Shown here: in pieces, positions 53,493 through 61,474 of the stretch
Layout: each line of letters begins with the position of its first letter
Position numbering within the stretch: position 1 is the stretch's first letter
DNA from: Lachnospiraceae bacterium
Lineage (GTDB): Bacteria; Bacillota; Clostridia; Lachnospirales; Lachnospiraceae
DNA: 64,000 nucleotides
NCBI GenBank assembly: GCA_021770785.1
Contig: JAETQH010000004.1
Span: forward strand, 1 to 64,000
Direction of reading: 5' to 3'
Notes under the pieces: model-generated
Told to the model about the DNA's origin: nothing
What the model saw: only the letters and a program-made list of their open reading frames with translations
The model's database searches: none
Program-made: the position numbers and the translations under genes

Positions 53493-53882
53493 TTATTGCT
53501 TTGCGTACTTCATATAGCCGCCGATAATGCGGCCAATCTCATTCAAAAGCCCACTCCAATATTCATACTTCTTAAAGGGCAACGGCGGAGCTACGTTCTG
53601 CCCGTAATAATCCTTGTCCTGTGCCAGCCGTATCAAGTGCCGCAGCACGTCCAGCTCAATGTCAAGGTCTTGGAGCGTCGTTTTCTTGTAGTATTTCTTC
53701 TCAATGACAATCGAGAGCCGATACATTGTGAGCATTGACCGCCGTATCTCGTCCGCTGTTTGGCGTTCTCTGCGAGGGAAGTTCGCTACGGCCTGCTTGC
53801 CGTATTTCATCATGTCGGCAATCTTTTCCTTGAGTATGAAACTCGTCGTTTCTTTGGAATAATTTTTCACGTCGTTTGCCAT
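53493..53882 (-). CDS. avd: DGR accessory variability determinant (Avd)
   Basis: This 129-residue basic helical protein matches the length, charge and four-helix pattern of Avd. Avd forms a barrel-like pentamer that binds the reverse transcriptase and template RNA and is needed for mutagenic homing. Segments such as VIEKKYYKKTTLQDLDIELDVL and RLAQDKDYYG are typical of this S23/Avd-like bundle family. GGAGGAGCAAAAGGCT lies before the ATG. It sits between the variable protein gene and the template repeat. Confidence 0.9.
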   Translation of the reverse strand: MANDVKNYSKETTSFILKEKIADMMKYGKQAVANFPRRERQTADEIRRSMLTMYRLSIVIEKKYYKKTTLQDLDIELDVLRHLIRLAQDKDYYGQNVAPPLPFKKYEYWSGLLNEIGRIIGGYMKYAKQ

Positions 53883-53914
53883 AGCCTTTTGCTCCTCCGC
53901 TTCAAAAAGTGCAA

Positions 53915-53934
53915 GGGAGGGCTGTCGCCCTCCC
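53915..53934 (-). promoter_or_regulatory. Hairpin downstream of the DGR variable repeat
   Basis: GGGAGGGC and GCCCTCCC form a perfect 8-bp stem. On the coding strand the loop is GACA, which fits the GRNA tetraloop known in DGR target-recognition hairpins. It starts 40 bp after the variable repeat, between the variable protein stop codon and avd. A terminator role is less likely because no strong T-run follows immediately. Confidence 0.65.
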
Positions 53935-53956
53935 CCTCAGTTCTGCGGCGTTCAGT

Positions 53957-55033
53957 TTACAGTTCCCCATAAAAAGCGGAGCGGAAGCCAACGCCGGGGT
54001 GGACACTCGCACGAGAGTTGTTGAGGTGCGTATAGAACACGCCAGCATACGCACCGTTGGTCCAGTCGCCACCACGAATCGGGAAACGCTCTGCCGCCGT
54101 ATTGTTCACATAGAAGTAATCGCCCTCATATCCACTGCTGTCTGCCGGGAAGAGTGCCAGCTCCTTGATGATCTGCGGAGCCGTTACGCCGCTGGCCGCC
54201 ACTGTACTCTCAAAGGTTGCGCCGCTTCCCGTCCCCTCGTTCTCGTTGCCTACATGGTTAGTAACGGAAGTAGACAGCGTTACCTTGCTGCTGACAAAAT
54301 CCAGCTTGAGCGTCCCGGCTGTCCCCGGTGCTACAAGGCTGCCGTCCGCCTTGATCGCTTTCCACTCGGTACTGGCTGCGCTCATGTCGCAGGTGGCTCT
54401 CATGCAATTCGCATAAGGAATGATCTGAATTTCCCCATTTACGAGCCTCATGCCTGCGCACCAGTCCCACACATTCCCGTTGAGGTCTGCAATCCCAAAG
54501 GGCGTATGATCGTGGTACCACGTCGCCGGGCCGCTGCCCGTGGCCGTCCTGCCGTCCCTCTGTACGCCGTTATCCGTATATTTGTAGGTTACTGCCCCTC
54601 TCTCATGGGTGTAGGTAACGTCTTTTCCATAGTTGTTATTGCCGTGCGGCATAGTGCCGTTTTTCTTGCACCAAAGGGCGATTGCGCCCCAAAGGGAAAA
54701 CGGTGTAAGCCCCCAGCCGTCGCCTTTCTGCCTGCAGGCCGCCTGCGCCGCCGTCCAGTCGAGGCTTGCTTTCGGGTCTTGCATGGGAAGTGAGTAGGCC
54801 CGGCTGTTCACGATAATGTTGTGGTACTTGGAAATTGCTACCTTTTCCTTTTCCACGCCGTCTACGATAAATGCCGGGTGTACCGTTTCCGTTGCCCCGG
54901 TAATAAGGGCGTTGGAAATCATTTTAGGCAGGATAACCATAATCGACGGCATACCAATGTCGTCAAAAATAACCGTATTCTTTCCGCCGGAAAGAGCCTC
55001 TACCGCCAGTTTCATGTCGTCAAAATTGTTCAT
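53957..55033 (-). CDS. DGR variable protein, C-type-lectin/FGE-fold tail tip
   Basis: This 358-residue protein is probably the phage receptor-binding tip. The N-terminal part (about 1-75) likely attaches to the tail. The rest is a formylglycine-enzyme-like C-lectin fold with GIADLNGNVWDWCAG and the C-terminal RGGDWTNGAYAGVFYTHLNN region. Compared with the template, residues 323, 325, 329, 336, 343, 345, 346, 347 and 348 have changed (N to D, T, Y, H, S, H, P; S to G; I to V). These are the diversified ligand-contact positions. GGAATGGAGGAGTAAGCT precedes the ATG. Confidence 0.92.
   Translation of the reverse strand: MNNFDDMKLAVEALSGGKNTVIFDDIGMPSIMVILPKMISNALITGATETVHPAFIVDGVEKEKVAISKYHNIIVNSRAYSLPMQDPKASLDWTAAQAACRQKGDGWGLTPFSLWGAIALWCKKNGTMPHGNNNYGKDVTYTHERGAVTYKYTDNGVQRDGRTATGSGPATWYHDHTPFGIADLNGNVWDWCAGMRLVNGEIQIIPYANCMRATCDMSAASTEWKAIKADGSLVAPGTAGTLKLDFVSSKVTLSTSVTNHVGNENEGTGSGATFESTVAASGVTAPQIIKELALFPADSSGYEGDYFYVNNTAAERFPIRGGDWTNGAYAGVFYTHLNNSRASVHPGVGFRSAFYGEL
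53975..54090 (-). repeat. DGR variable repeat (VR)
   Basis: This 116-bp 3' part of the variable protein gene matches the template repeat except at ten sites. On the coding strand the changes are A to C (5), A to G (4) and A to T (1), falling in nine codons. The invariant GC-rich end (coding strand GGCTTCCGCTCCGCT) at the low-coordinate side is the expected start point of homing. Confidence 0.95.
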
Positions 55034-55036
55034 AGC

Positions 55037-55402
55037 TTACTCCTCCATTCCCCAAAGGTAAATTGTGCAGTTGTCAATATCAAAAGGTACGGGCGTTCTA
55101 ACAATGATCGTCTGCTGGGCCGTCCCCATGCCCTCCTCGGCCTCCGGGTCATAGGCCGGGTTCTCCTGCTCCTCCTCGTCATACTGTCTTGCCGGGATTT
55201 CCACCTGCGCCACATACTTGAGGCCTGCCGCCGTACCCATAGTGAGGTTGCCCTCGCTGTCGGCGCATACATCAATCAGCACCTTTTCGTCCCTCTCCCG
55301 GTTCTTGAGGTTTACGGAGAGGTCGTCGTCGCCAAAGATAATGCTTTTGGCCGTGGTTTCGTACTCGACGTGCTTGCCGGGTGTCTTGATTACTTCATTC
55401 AT
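55037..55402 (-). CDS. Phage tail-associated protein of unknown function
   Basis: This 121-residue soluble, beta-rich, acidic protein starts MNEVIKTPGKHVEYETTAKSI and has an acidic loop (YDEEEQENPAYDPEAEEG). It is placed 3 bp upstream of the variable protein gene and overlaps the preceding small gene by 4 bp. It could be a connector or chaperone for the variable tip. No family recognised. Confidence 0.7.
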   Translation of the reverse strand: MNEVIKTPGKHVEYETTAKSIIFGDDDLSVNLKNRERDEKVLIDVCADSEGNLTMGTAAGLKYVAQVEIPARQYDEEEQENPAYDPEAEEGMGTAQQTIIVRTPVPFDIDNCTIYLWGMEE

Positions 55403-55572
55403 CTGCTTTTCTCCTCCATTTTCTTCAAATTCTTGTAGGCCTCACTGGAACGGGCTGCGACAATCTCCGCCGCCTCCCTCTGCTCCCTGCTGGCCGGATT
55501 TGCACCAAAAGAGCGCATTACCCGGTTTTCGTAGGCTCTGCGCTCGTCTGATTTGATGATTATGTTTGCCAT
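55399..55572 (-). CDS. Small phage protein, XkdX-like size and place
   Basis: This 57-residue charged helical protein starts MANIIIKSDERRAYENRVM. Its stop overlaps the next start (ATGA). The ATG lies 3 bp after the previous stop, and the ribosome binding site GGGAGGGAAGTAACCT spans that junction. The frame is fully open and the operon spacing is tight. Function unknown. Confidence 0.65.
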   Translation of the reverse strand: MANIIIKSDERRAYENRVMRSFGANPASREQREAAEIVAARSSEAYKNLKKMEEKSR

Positions 55573-55575
55573 AGG

Positions 55576-56067
55576 TTACTTCCCTCCCTGCACATAGCAC
55601 TTGACATTCACGCTGCTTGCGCTGCCAGTGTAGGCGATTTTGAAGCCGTTGAGCATTTTGTCAGTGATAACAATATCCCCGACAAAACCGTCTGCCGCCT
55701 CCGCCTCCACGGTGATCGTGTAGTCCTTATTGTTCCGGGGGTTGCTGCTGTCGAGCGCAATCGTCTTTGTGCTGTCGTTGAACGGGTATTTTTTGCTGTT
55801 CGTCAGCGTTTCCTCAAGCACCTGTCCCTCAAGGGCCTCCGTCTTGGTCTGCAAAAAGCCAATCAGACGCAACGCCTCAATGCCCGTAATGTTGGCTGCA
55901 AGTATGCCCTGCTCCATGTTGTTGAAATTAACTGCGCTCATGTTCGTCCCCTGCTGGATAATCTTCCCTGCCGGGGTCAGTGTGATCGTGCCGTCTGCGT
56001 TCTCTGTGACCTTGTAGGTCTTATCCGGCGTTACAGCGTGGTCTTTCCAAAGCAGTACATTATACAT
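55576..56067 (-). CDS. Phage tail fibre or structural protein
   Basis: The product has 163 residues. The N-terminal part (YNVLLWKDHAVTPDKTYKV) and the motif AVNFNNMEQGILAA are common in tail-fibre-like proteins that follow XkdU genes in Firmicute phages. The C-terminal half is a beta domain (KTIALDSSNPRNNKDYTITV). GAGGAGGTGAGAAAGGA precedes the ATG. Confidence 0.7.
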   Translation of the reverse strand: MYNVLLWKDHAVTPDKTYKVTENADGTITLTPAGKIIQQGTNMSAVNFNNMEQGILAANITGIEALRLIGFLQTKTEALEGQVLEETLTNSKKYPFNDSTKTIALDSSNPRNNKDYTITVEAEAADGFVGDIVITDKMLNGFKIAYTGSASSVNVKCYVQGGK

Positions 56068-56085
56068 TCCTTTCTCACCTCCTCC

Positions 56086-56397
56086 TTAATCCGTGGTATC
56101 AATCTCGTAGAGAGGAAACTCCCAAAGGGTTATTACTCCCTGCGTAGAAAGCTTCTTAATGCTCTCGGAAATCTGCCCGGCGATCTCCATGCTGGTGTCG
56201 AGCAGTCGGACGCTCGTGATTGTGAGGTCTGCGCTGTCCGTCGTGGTACTAAGGATTTTCAGTGTGTCGCCTTCAATGCTCTTTTCCGTAATAACAGCGT
56301 CATACCAGTTTCCGCCTGCGTAATACTGGATTTTGGAAATGCTGTTCAGCCATTCCTTGCGCCGCTTATTGAGGAAATTCTCGTTCCAAAATTTCAT
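56086..56397 (-). CDS. Small phage tail protein
   Basis: This 103-residue protein starts MKFWNENFLNKRRKEWLNSI, then becomes beta-rich (YYAGGNWYDAVITEKSIEG). It lies between the XkdU-like protein and the fibre-like protein. TTAGGAGGCAGAGGCGAAA precedes the ATG. No name can be assigned. Confidence 0.65.
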   Translation of the reverse strand: MKFWNENFLNKRRKEWLNSISKIQYYAGGNWYDAVITEKSIEGDTLKILSTTTDSADLTITSVRLLDTSMEIAGQISESIKKLSTQGVITLWEFPLYEIDTTD

Positions 56398-56412
56398 TTT
56401 CGCCTCTGCCTC

Positions 56413-57648
56413 CTAACTTTGTGTGAATGTTGTCCCACAAGGGGTATAATCAACGCTGCACTCGGTCGCCGTCGCTCCCGTGCCTGCGTCAATCACTTTG
56501 CTATTGCCTACGGTCGTAATGCCCGGCTCTGCGCCCGTGTGGGCTGTTTCTGCGGCTTTTTCATAGTCGGTAGTATAAATCCCTACCTTTTGCGAAATCG
56601 CCGTCATTTGGCCTAAATTCCGGGCTATGGCAGCCGCCTCCGGCTTTGTCCCGGTGGCCTCATACTCTGCCAGCGTGTTCTCCCTGCGCTCCTCTACCGC
56701 CAGCGTCCCGGCGTGGGCTGCGGCAAGTAGAACGGTGTCCGGCTTTGTCCCGGTGATCTCGTAGCCCGTCACGCTGTTTTCATGCTCGGCCTCTACTCCC
56801 AGGGCGGCTTTGACCGCCTCCCCCAAAAAAGCTGCGCCGGGGTGCTGGCCCGTCTGCTGCTCCGGCCCAGTTTCCTCGTATGTGAACAGGCCGCTTTCAT
56901 GCTCCTGCTCCGTTGCTATGTCCCGTGCGAAATACCGGGCCTGTGTTGCCGTATTCGGGTATGTCCCGGCCAGCTCGTTCTCCTCGTCAGCGTTTTTATA
57001 GGTAATCCGTGTATTGCTGTGTTCCTGCTTCGTTATGGTGTCCCTCAAAACGGCAATACCGAGGAGGGCCGTGTCTGGCTTTGTGCCGCATAGCTCATAT
57101 CCATACCTGTAATAGGTTCTCTTGCGCCCTATGACAACCGGGAAGCGGTAAACAATCTCCGGCCTGTATGCGATATGCGCCGGGAGCTTTCTTGAGAGCA
57201 GCAGTAGAATGTCGCTCATGTAGATGGTTTCGCCGTCGCTGCGCTGGAAATCAATATAGAGCAGATTGTTCCCCTCCTCGTCGAAAGGTTCAAATCTGCA
57301 GGTCACCGGGGCGTTGGTGTAGGCCGCAATCATTTGGCAAATCAGCGAGGCCGAAACTTTCCCGAAGCCAACAAAATAGGACTTCACAAGCCGCCTGCGC
57401 TCCTCAAGAGTGCGGTCTTTGTTCAGTCCTATTTCTAAGAATTTCTCAAATTTTGATATGGTCGCCTCGTCTGCGTAATCAATGAAGCCGTTGAGGTAAG
57501 CCTGCTCAATGTTCCCCTCCATGCCGTCGGCTATCCTGCCGTGTGCTTTGAGGATTTCCACCATTTCAAATACATCCCTGTAAAACCGGGGGTAATAGGT
57601 TATCAGCTCCTCGTAATTGTTGGCATAGTATTTCTCGTAGAATTTCAC
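56413..57648 (-). CDS. XkdU/YmfQ-like baseplate wedge protein with C-terminal repeats
   Basis: The product has 411 residues. The first 165 or so (YYPRFYRDVFEMVEILKAHG) match the DUF2313/YmfQ group that follows baseplate J. The C-terminal 220 residues are about six degenerate repeats of 32-40 residues, each with a YE-x-TGTKPDT-like core (YELCGTKPDTALLG, YEITGTKPDTVLLA, YEATGTKPEAAAIA). Repeats may bind sugars or link to the fibre. The start is GTG 57648, overlapping the baseplate J stop by 4 bp. Confidence 0.8.
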   Translation of the reverse strand: MKFYEKYYANNYEELITYYPRFYRDVFEMVEILKAHGRIADGMEGNIEQAYLNGFIDYADEATISKFEKFLEIGLNKDRTLEERRRLVKSYFVGFGKVSASLICQMIAAYTNAPVTCRFEPFDEEGNNLLYIDFQRSDGETIYMSDILLLLSRKLPAHIAYRPEIVYRFPVVIGRKRTYYRYGYELCGTKPDTALLGIAVLRDTITKQEHSNTRITYKNADEENELAGTYPNTATQARYFARDIATEQEHESGLFTYEETGPEQQTGQHPGAAFLGEAVKAALGVEAEHENSVTGYEITGTKPDTVLLAAAHAGTLAVEERRENTLAEYEATGTKPEAAAIARNLGQMTAISQKVGIYTTDYEKAAETAHTGAEPGITTVGNSKVIDAGTGATATECSVDYTPCGTTFTQS

Positions 57649-58760
57649 GAAACAATCACCTCCCCGATAACAGGTACGCCGTCCTCTCCGGGTGAAATGT
57701 TTACTGCCGCCCCGTTGAGCTTGAGGTCGCTGTAATCGAGGATAGTCTGCAATCCGCTCAAAATCGCTCCGACGGCAGACACCCTAACAACAATGTCTGC
57801 TGCCTCTGCCGTATCAAGAACCAACCCTTTGAAGTATGCCTCAATGCCCTCTGTCGCCTCCTGCTGCGCTGCGTCGGGTGTCGCTCCGCTTGCCAGCTCT
57901 GCCTTAAAGCTAACATTGATCGTGAGCGGTATTGCCCCTGCCGCCGTGAAATGCGCTCCGAGGTTCGCAACTCCCTCCCCAAGCCCGTCGCCTACGGTGT
58001 ACGTCCTGCCGTCTACCGTGGCCGTGTAGCCCTTTGTGGACGGGTCGATATAGTTTTGTACCTCTGCAATCTTTGAGGGGCTGCATGGCTGTCCCTCGCC
58101 GTCTATAAGGACGGCTTTGACCGTGTTCGGCCCGTTCCAAAGAGGGAATATCCTCGCCCGGCCTACCCCGTCTATGCTCTCACACCATGTCTTGTAGTGC
58201 TGCTTGTTCCCGTTCTCCGCCGGGCCTGCTATCTTCTCCTGCACACGGGTACGGAGGCTTTCGTCGTCCTCCTCGTTGCTGCCGTTTTCGTAGATTGGCC
58301 CGAACGTAGCCGAAGTTAGCCCCTCTATGTTGTTCACCGGGACGGCTGGCGTTCCTTTGTAGATGTCATTGCCGCCAATGCCTGCCGCCTCTGCCTCAAG
58401 ATAATAGATCGGCTGGCCGTTTTCCTCTCCGTCCCTCAAGACAAAATACTGGCCGTCCGTATAAAACCGCTCCCCGGTCTGCGGCATAACCCCCTCAAAG
58501 GTAACACGGTACTTTGCCCGTGTAGCCGCAAGCCTCGTAATGCCATATTCTCCGGCCCTTGCGTCAAGCGCCTCCCCGGTGGCCGTTACCACGCTCACCA
58601 TTTCCACAATGAGGTCAAGGTCGGTGTAGAGCTTTGCAATTTTCAGCAAAGGCCCGGAAACTGCGTCATAAAAAATACTCCCCTGCCGGGTGTCAATGTC
58701 CTCCGGCGCATTGTTCAGCACGTCCTCCAAAAGCCGCTCGTAGGTATAATCCTCAAACAC
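57645..58760 (-). CDS. Baseplate J family protein (XkdT-like)
   Basis: This 371-residue protein is part of the contractile tail baseplate wedge. The N-terminal segment YERLLEDVLNNAPEDIDTRQGSI is the standard opening of baseplate J proteins, with GEALDARAGEYGITRLAAT and a C-terminal ILDYSDLKLNGAAVNI also typical. The start is GTG 58760 with GGAGGTGATTTAGA upstream. It lies between DUF2634 and XkdU-like genes. Confidence 0.92.
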   Translation of the reverse strand: MFEDYTYERLLEDVLNNAPEDIDTRQGSIFYDAVSGPLLKIAKLYTDLDLIVEMVSVVTATGEALDARAGEYGITRLAATRAKYRVTFEGVMPQTGERFYTDGQYFVLRDGEENGQPIYYLEAEAAGIGGNDIYKGTPAVPVNNIEGLTSATFGPIYENGSNEEDDESLRTRVQEKIAGPAENGNKQHYKTWCESIDGVGRARIFPLWNGPNTVKAVLIDGEGQPCSPSKIAEVQNYIDPSTKGYTATVDGRTYTVGDGLGEGVANLGAHFTAAGAIPLTINVSFKAELASGATPDAAQQEATEGIEAYFKGLVLDTAEAADIVVRVSAVGAILSGLQTILDYSDLKLNGAAVNISPGEDGVPVIGEVIVS

Positions 58761-58761
58761 T

Positions 58762-59169
58762 CTAAATCACCTCCTCAATCTCTGTTTCTCCAAATATCGT
58801 GTCTGCCCGGAAAAACACATAAGCCCTGTCCTCTCTGAACTCAAACTGAAAATCGTAAATAGAAAGTATGCGTGTGTCCGGGCGCAGTGCGTCCTTGATG
58901 AAGCCCTCTGTCACGGCCTCTATATATTCCGGGCTTGCGTCCTTTGTGATGATCGCCTCCTCTACCTCGCTGCCGTACTGGTTATCGTAAATGAGGCATT
59001 TGAACCGTGGCGTAATAATGGCCTTTCGGATAGCTTGGTTCACTGCTTCCAGCTTATCTACCCGGCCAACAATCCGCCCGGCCTCAAGGTCAAGGCGGTA
59101 CGTCAATGACGGCTGTTCCTCCGCCTCTGTGACCGTATCTATCGGTATGGGGATAAAAACCTCTGCCAT
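58762..59169 (-). CDS. DUF2634 baseplate protein (XkdS-like, gp25-related)
   Basis: This 135-residue protein has core LTYRLDLEAGRIVGRVDKLEAV and RFKCLIYDNQYGSEVEE, matching DUF2634/XkdS, a small wedge component related to gp25. It is 2 bp from both the upstream and downstream genes. The ATG follows GAGGGATAGTT. Confidence 0.9.
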   Translation of the reverse strand: MAEVFIPIPIDTVTEAEEQPSLTYRLDLEAGRIVGRVDKLEAVNQAIRKAIITPRFKCLIYDNQYGSEVEEAIITKDASPEYIEAVTEGFIKDALRPDTRILSIYDFQFEFREDRAYVFFRADTIFGETEIEEVI

Positions 59170-59171
59170 AA

Positions 59172-59567
59172 CTATCCCTCCGTTCTGTCCAGCAAATAAT
59201 ACTGTTTCCCGTGGTTGAAAGAAAGGACGTGAACTTTCTCCCCGGCTTTCAAGGCATTATGTACCGTGACTGGTATTCTCCCCAATGCATGAACGTGTGA
59301 GGGAGAAACGGGAGCCGTGCCGCTCTCCGTGCTATTCCCTGTGTAATAATAATTTTGGATATTCGGGCCGCTGATCTCCGTCTTGTAGTCCGTTAAATGC
59401 CTCGGAACGTAGGTAATATTCGGCCCGATTGTCAGCTTATCATCATTGACAATCTGTATTTTCAGAGGGCTTGCAGATTTCACAATCCCCTGCAAAACCT
59501 CTACGCCGTCGCCTGCCATTCCTTGAAAAAGCTGTTTGAGGCTGGTTTTTTCGGTTTCCTCTGCCAT
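59172..59567 (-). CDS. DUF2577 tail protein (XkdR-like)
   Basis: The product has 131 residues. The oligonucleotide-fold-like N-terminal part (LQGIVKSASPLKIQIVNDDKLTIG) and ending VHVLSFNHGKQYYLLDRT match DUF2577 proteins located after the hub. It may form the baseplate spike or hub cap. GGAGGAGCAGAT precedes the ATG. Confidence 0.88.
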   Translation of the reverse strand: MAEETEKTSLKQLFQGMAGDGVEVLQGIVKSASPLKIQIVNDDKLTIGPNITYVPRHLTDYKTEISGPNIQNYYYTGNSTESGTAPVSPSHVHALGRIPVTVHNALKAGEKVHVLSFNHGKQYYLLDRTEG

Positions 59568-59578
59568 ATCTGCTCCTC

Positions 59579-60802
59579 CTAACTGAATGTACCGTCGTCA
59601 ACCCACCCATATACCCTCGTGCTGCTGTCCGTATGAATGAGGTGCCACGGGTGCTTTGCGCCTTTTGCTATCAATGTTATCTTTGCCGGGCCTGCTGCGC
59701 ACGGCGATCCTGTCGGGCTTCCTGCCGTGCTGCTGACGTAATGCGGCCCTCCGTTGAACTGAACCACGTCGCCCACTTTGTAATCCTTTCCGCCTCCGCT
59801 GTCGCCGCTGCCCTTTCCCGGTTTGGAAAGGTCGTTCGCATAGTTGAGCTTGAGCGACATGGTGTGCAGGCTGTCTTTGAATGTGTGCGTGTCGCTGTCC
59901 ACATAGAATGTCCTGGACAGCCCCAGCTCCGGGATAATGATATAAACACCAATCCCCGAAATGACATCAGCTATCCCCATAGCCTCCACGTTCAGCGTCC
60001 GCTCCGGCGTACCCTTTTCGTCGAGTATGCTCTCAATGAGGTCATTGATCTGCGCCGGGGTGAGGCTTTCATCCGGCTTATCTATCTCTTGGAATACGCC
60101 GATTTTCTCCTCCAGTCCGGCGTTGGATTTTTCCGCCAGCGTCGTCCCCTCTTTCGATACCATTTTTACCCGTGTCTTTATCTTCTCAATGCTCCTCGTG
60201 TAGGTGTAATTGGATAGGTTCTGTCCCACCTCAATCACCCATTGCATGATGTTCTCTCGCCTCGTGAGGAGGCTTAATTTTCCCTTTGCGCTTGAAACAT
60301 AATGCCTTATACCAGTAGCGTCAAAATCGAGGCTCAAAGCGTCCACAATCGTGTCAAATGCCGTTGTCTTTGGTTTCGTCAGCTCCGGGATTTTGTAGGT
60401 GCATTCCGCAACCTCCCCCATAGGCAGGCCGAAGCGTGTGCAGCAGTCCCGGAATACGTCGCTGGCCGTCTTATTCTCATAGGTGAATGTGTCCTTATTG
60501 TTTGCCAAATATATGCCGTTGTCGTAGGCTTTGAATGTGAGCCTTTTCCGGTTGTTCTGCGTCTGCGTCATAATGATACCCCGGAAAAGCTCCTGCCCGT
60601 TGTAATTGAACAGGCATTGATGTCCCTGCTCCACGTCAATCTCGCTCCGGGCGTGTTTGTAGCCGTCGTCGTCCACCAGTGTTACCGAAAGTGTCCGGGA
60701 CGAGGAGCCTTTTCTGCCGCTCCACTTGATCTGTTCGACGAGCTGGGTAACGTCGTAGCCCTGTTCGCCTTTGATGATTATTAGGCTTATTCCGTCCGCC
60801 AT
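59579..60802 (-). CDS. XkdQ-like tail hub protein with fused SH3 domain
   Basis: The product has 407 residues. The first 310 or so match XkdQ/gpD-like hub proteins (VEQIKWSGRKGSSSRTLSVTL, AYDNGIYLANNKDTFTYENK). After a Gly/Ser linker a C-terminal SH3-like domain follows (YKVGDVVQFNGGPHYVSST to VYGWVDDG). That domain is clearly homologous to the SH3 domain in the endolysin at 49849. Fusing a wall-binding domain to the hub is unusual and could help penetrate the cell wall. Confidence 0.85.
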   Translation of the reverse strand: MADGISLIIIKGEQGYDVTQLVEQIKWSGRKGSSSRTLSVTLVDDDGYKHARSEIDVEQGHQCLFNYNGQELFRGIIMTQTQNNRKRLTFKAYDNGIYLANNKDTFTYENKTASDVFRDCCTRFGLPMGEVAECTYKIPELTKPKTTAFDTIVDALSLDFDATGIRHYVSSAKGKLSLLTRRENIMQWVIEVGQNLSNYTYTRSIEKIKTRVKMVSKEGTTLAEKSNAGLEEKIGVFQEIDKPDESLTPAQINDLIESILDEKGTPERTLNVEAMGIADVISGIGVYIIIPELGLSRTFYVDSDTHTFKDSLHTMSLKLNYANDLSKPGKGSGDSGGGKDYKVGDVVQFNGGPHYVSSTAGSPTGSPCAAGPAKITLIAKGAKHPWHLIHTDSSTRVYGWVDDGTFS

Positions 60803-60814
60803 GTCCTCGCCTCC

Positions 60815-61474
60815 TTATGGTATGGTTAAAACCTGTCCGGGGTAAATCAAGTTTGGGTTTCCGCCGATTACTCCCCTGTTTGCGTCGTAAATCTTTGTGT
60901 ACTGGCTGCCGTTGCCGTAAAACCTTTTGGCAATATTCCAAAGGCAGTCGCCGCTTACAACGGTATATGTCTTTGGCTGTACGGTATTATCTACCCTCGG
61001 CTCCTCTTTCTTGACCGTCGCCACGGCTTTCGGTATGTTCACCTTTACCTGCCGTACCTTAATCTCCCGGTACTCCTTGAGCGTAATGCTGTACTGGTAT
61101 GTTCCGGGGTCGCCTCCCTCCTCGCTGTAAGAAAAATCCTCAATCGTACAGTAGAGGTCTACGCCGCAGGCCGTCGCTATGAAATGCACTGGTTTCTTCC
61201 CGGCTTTCCAAGAACTGATTTTCTTTATCAGTGAAAGGGGCTTTGTTATCTTGCCGACCTGCAGGCCGGGAAATTTCGTCGCCGGGAAAAAGCTGGAAAA
61301 GCTGAATTGCAAGGCCAGGCGGCTCTGTATGATAACAATTTCGCCAAGCCCTGCGATATTCACGCTGTCATTCTTGCTGCCGTTCTTTGTCTTGAAGCTC
61401 TCCGGGAGGACGGGGAGCCGTATTTTCTCTTTCTCCGCATTATACGTCAGCCACATTTGATACTTAATACTCAT
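60815..61474 (-). CDS. LysM-containing tail protein (XkdP-like)
   Basis: The product has 219 residues. The N-terminal part ([21 protein letters not shown]) is typical of XkdP/gp53-like baseplate proteins. A C-terminal LysM domain ([20 protein letters not shown], about 168-218) would hold peptidoglycan. I chose the ATG at 61474; GAGGAGGGGG lies 10 nt upstream and the start overlaps the end of the tape-measure gene by 11 bp. Confidence 0.88.
   Translation of the reverse strand: MSIKYQMWLTYNAEKEKIRLPVLPESFKTKNGSKNDSVNIAGLGEIVIIQSRLALQFSFSSFFPATKFPGLQVGKITKPLSLIKKISSWKAGKKPVHFIATACGVDLYCTIEDFSYSEEGGDPGTYQYSITLKEYREIKVRQVKVNIPKAVATVKKEEPRVDNTVQPKTYTVVSGDCLWNIAKRFYGNGSQYTKIYDANRGVIGGNPNLIYPGQVLTIP

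Larger units (their letters stand above)
52006..55033 (-). mobile_element. Complete diversity-generating retroelement (DGR)
   Basis: All core parts are present in the classical order on the minus strand: variable protein gene with the variable repeat at its 3' end, avd, template repeat, then reverse transcriptase. The template and variable repeats differ only at template adenines. A stem-loop follows the variable repeat. The cassette is embedded between tail genes and lysis genes of the prophage, as in Bordetella phage BPP-1. Confidence 0.95.

Noticed and set aside
53909-54793. Plus-strand ORF of 294 codons opposite the variable protein
   Set aside because: Antisense shadow of the DGR variable protein; the C-lectin motifs and TR-VR codon pattern fix the coding strand as minus.
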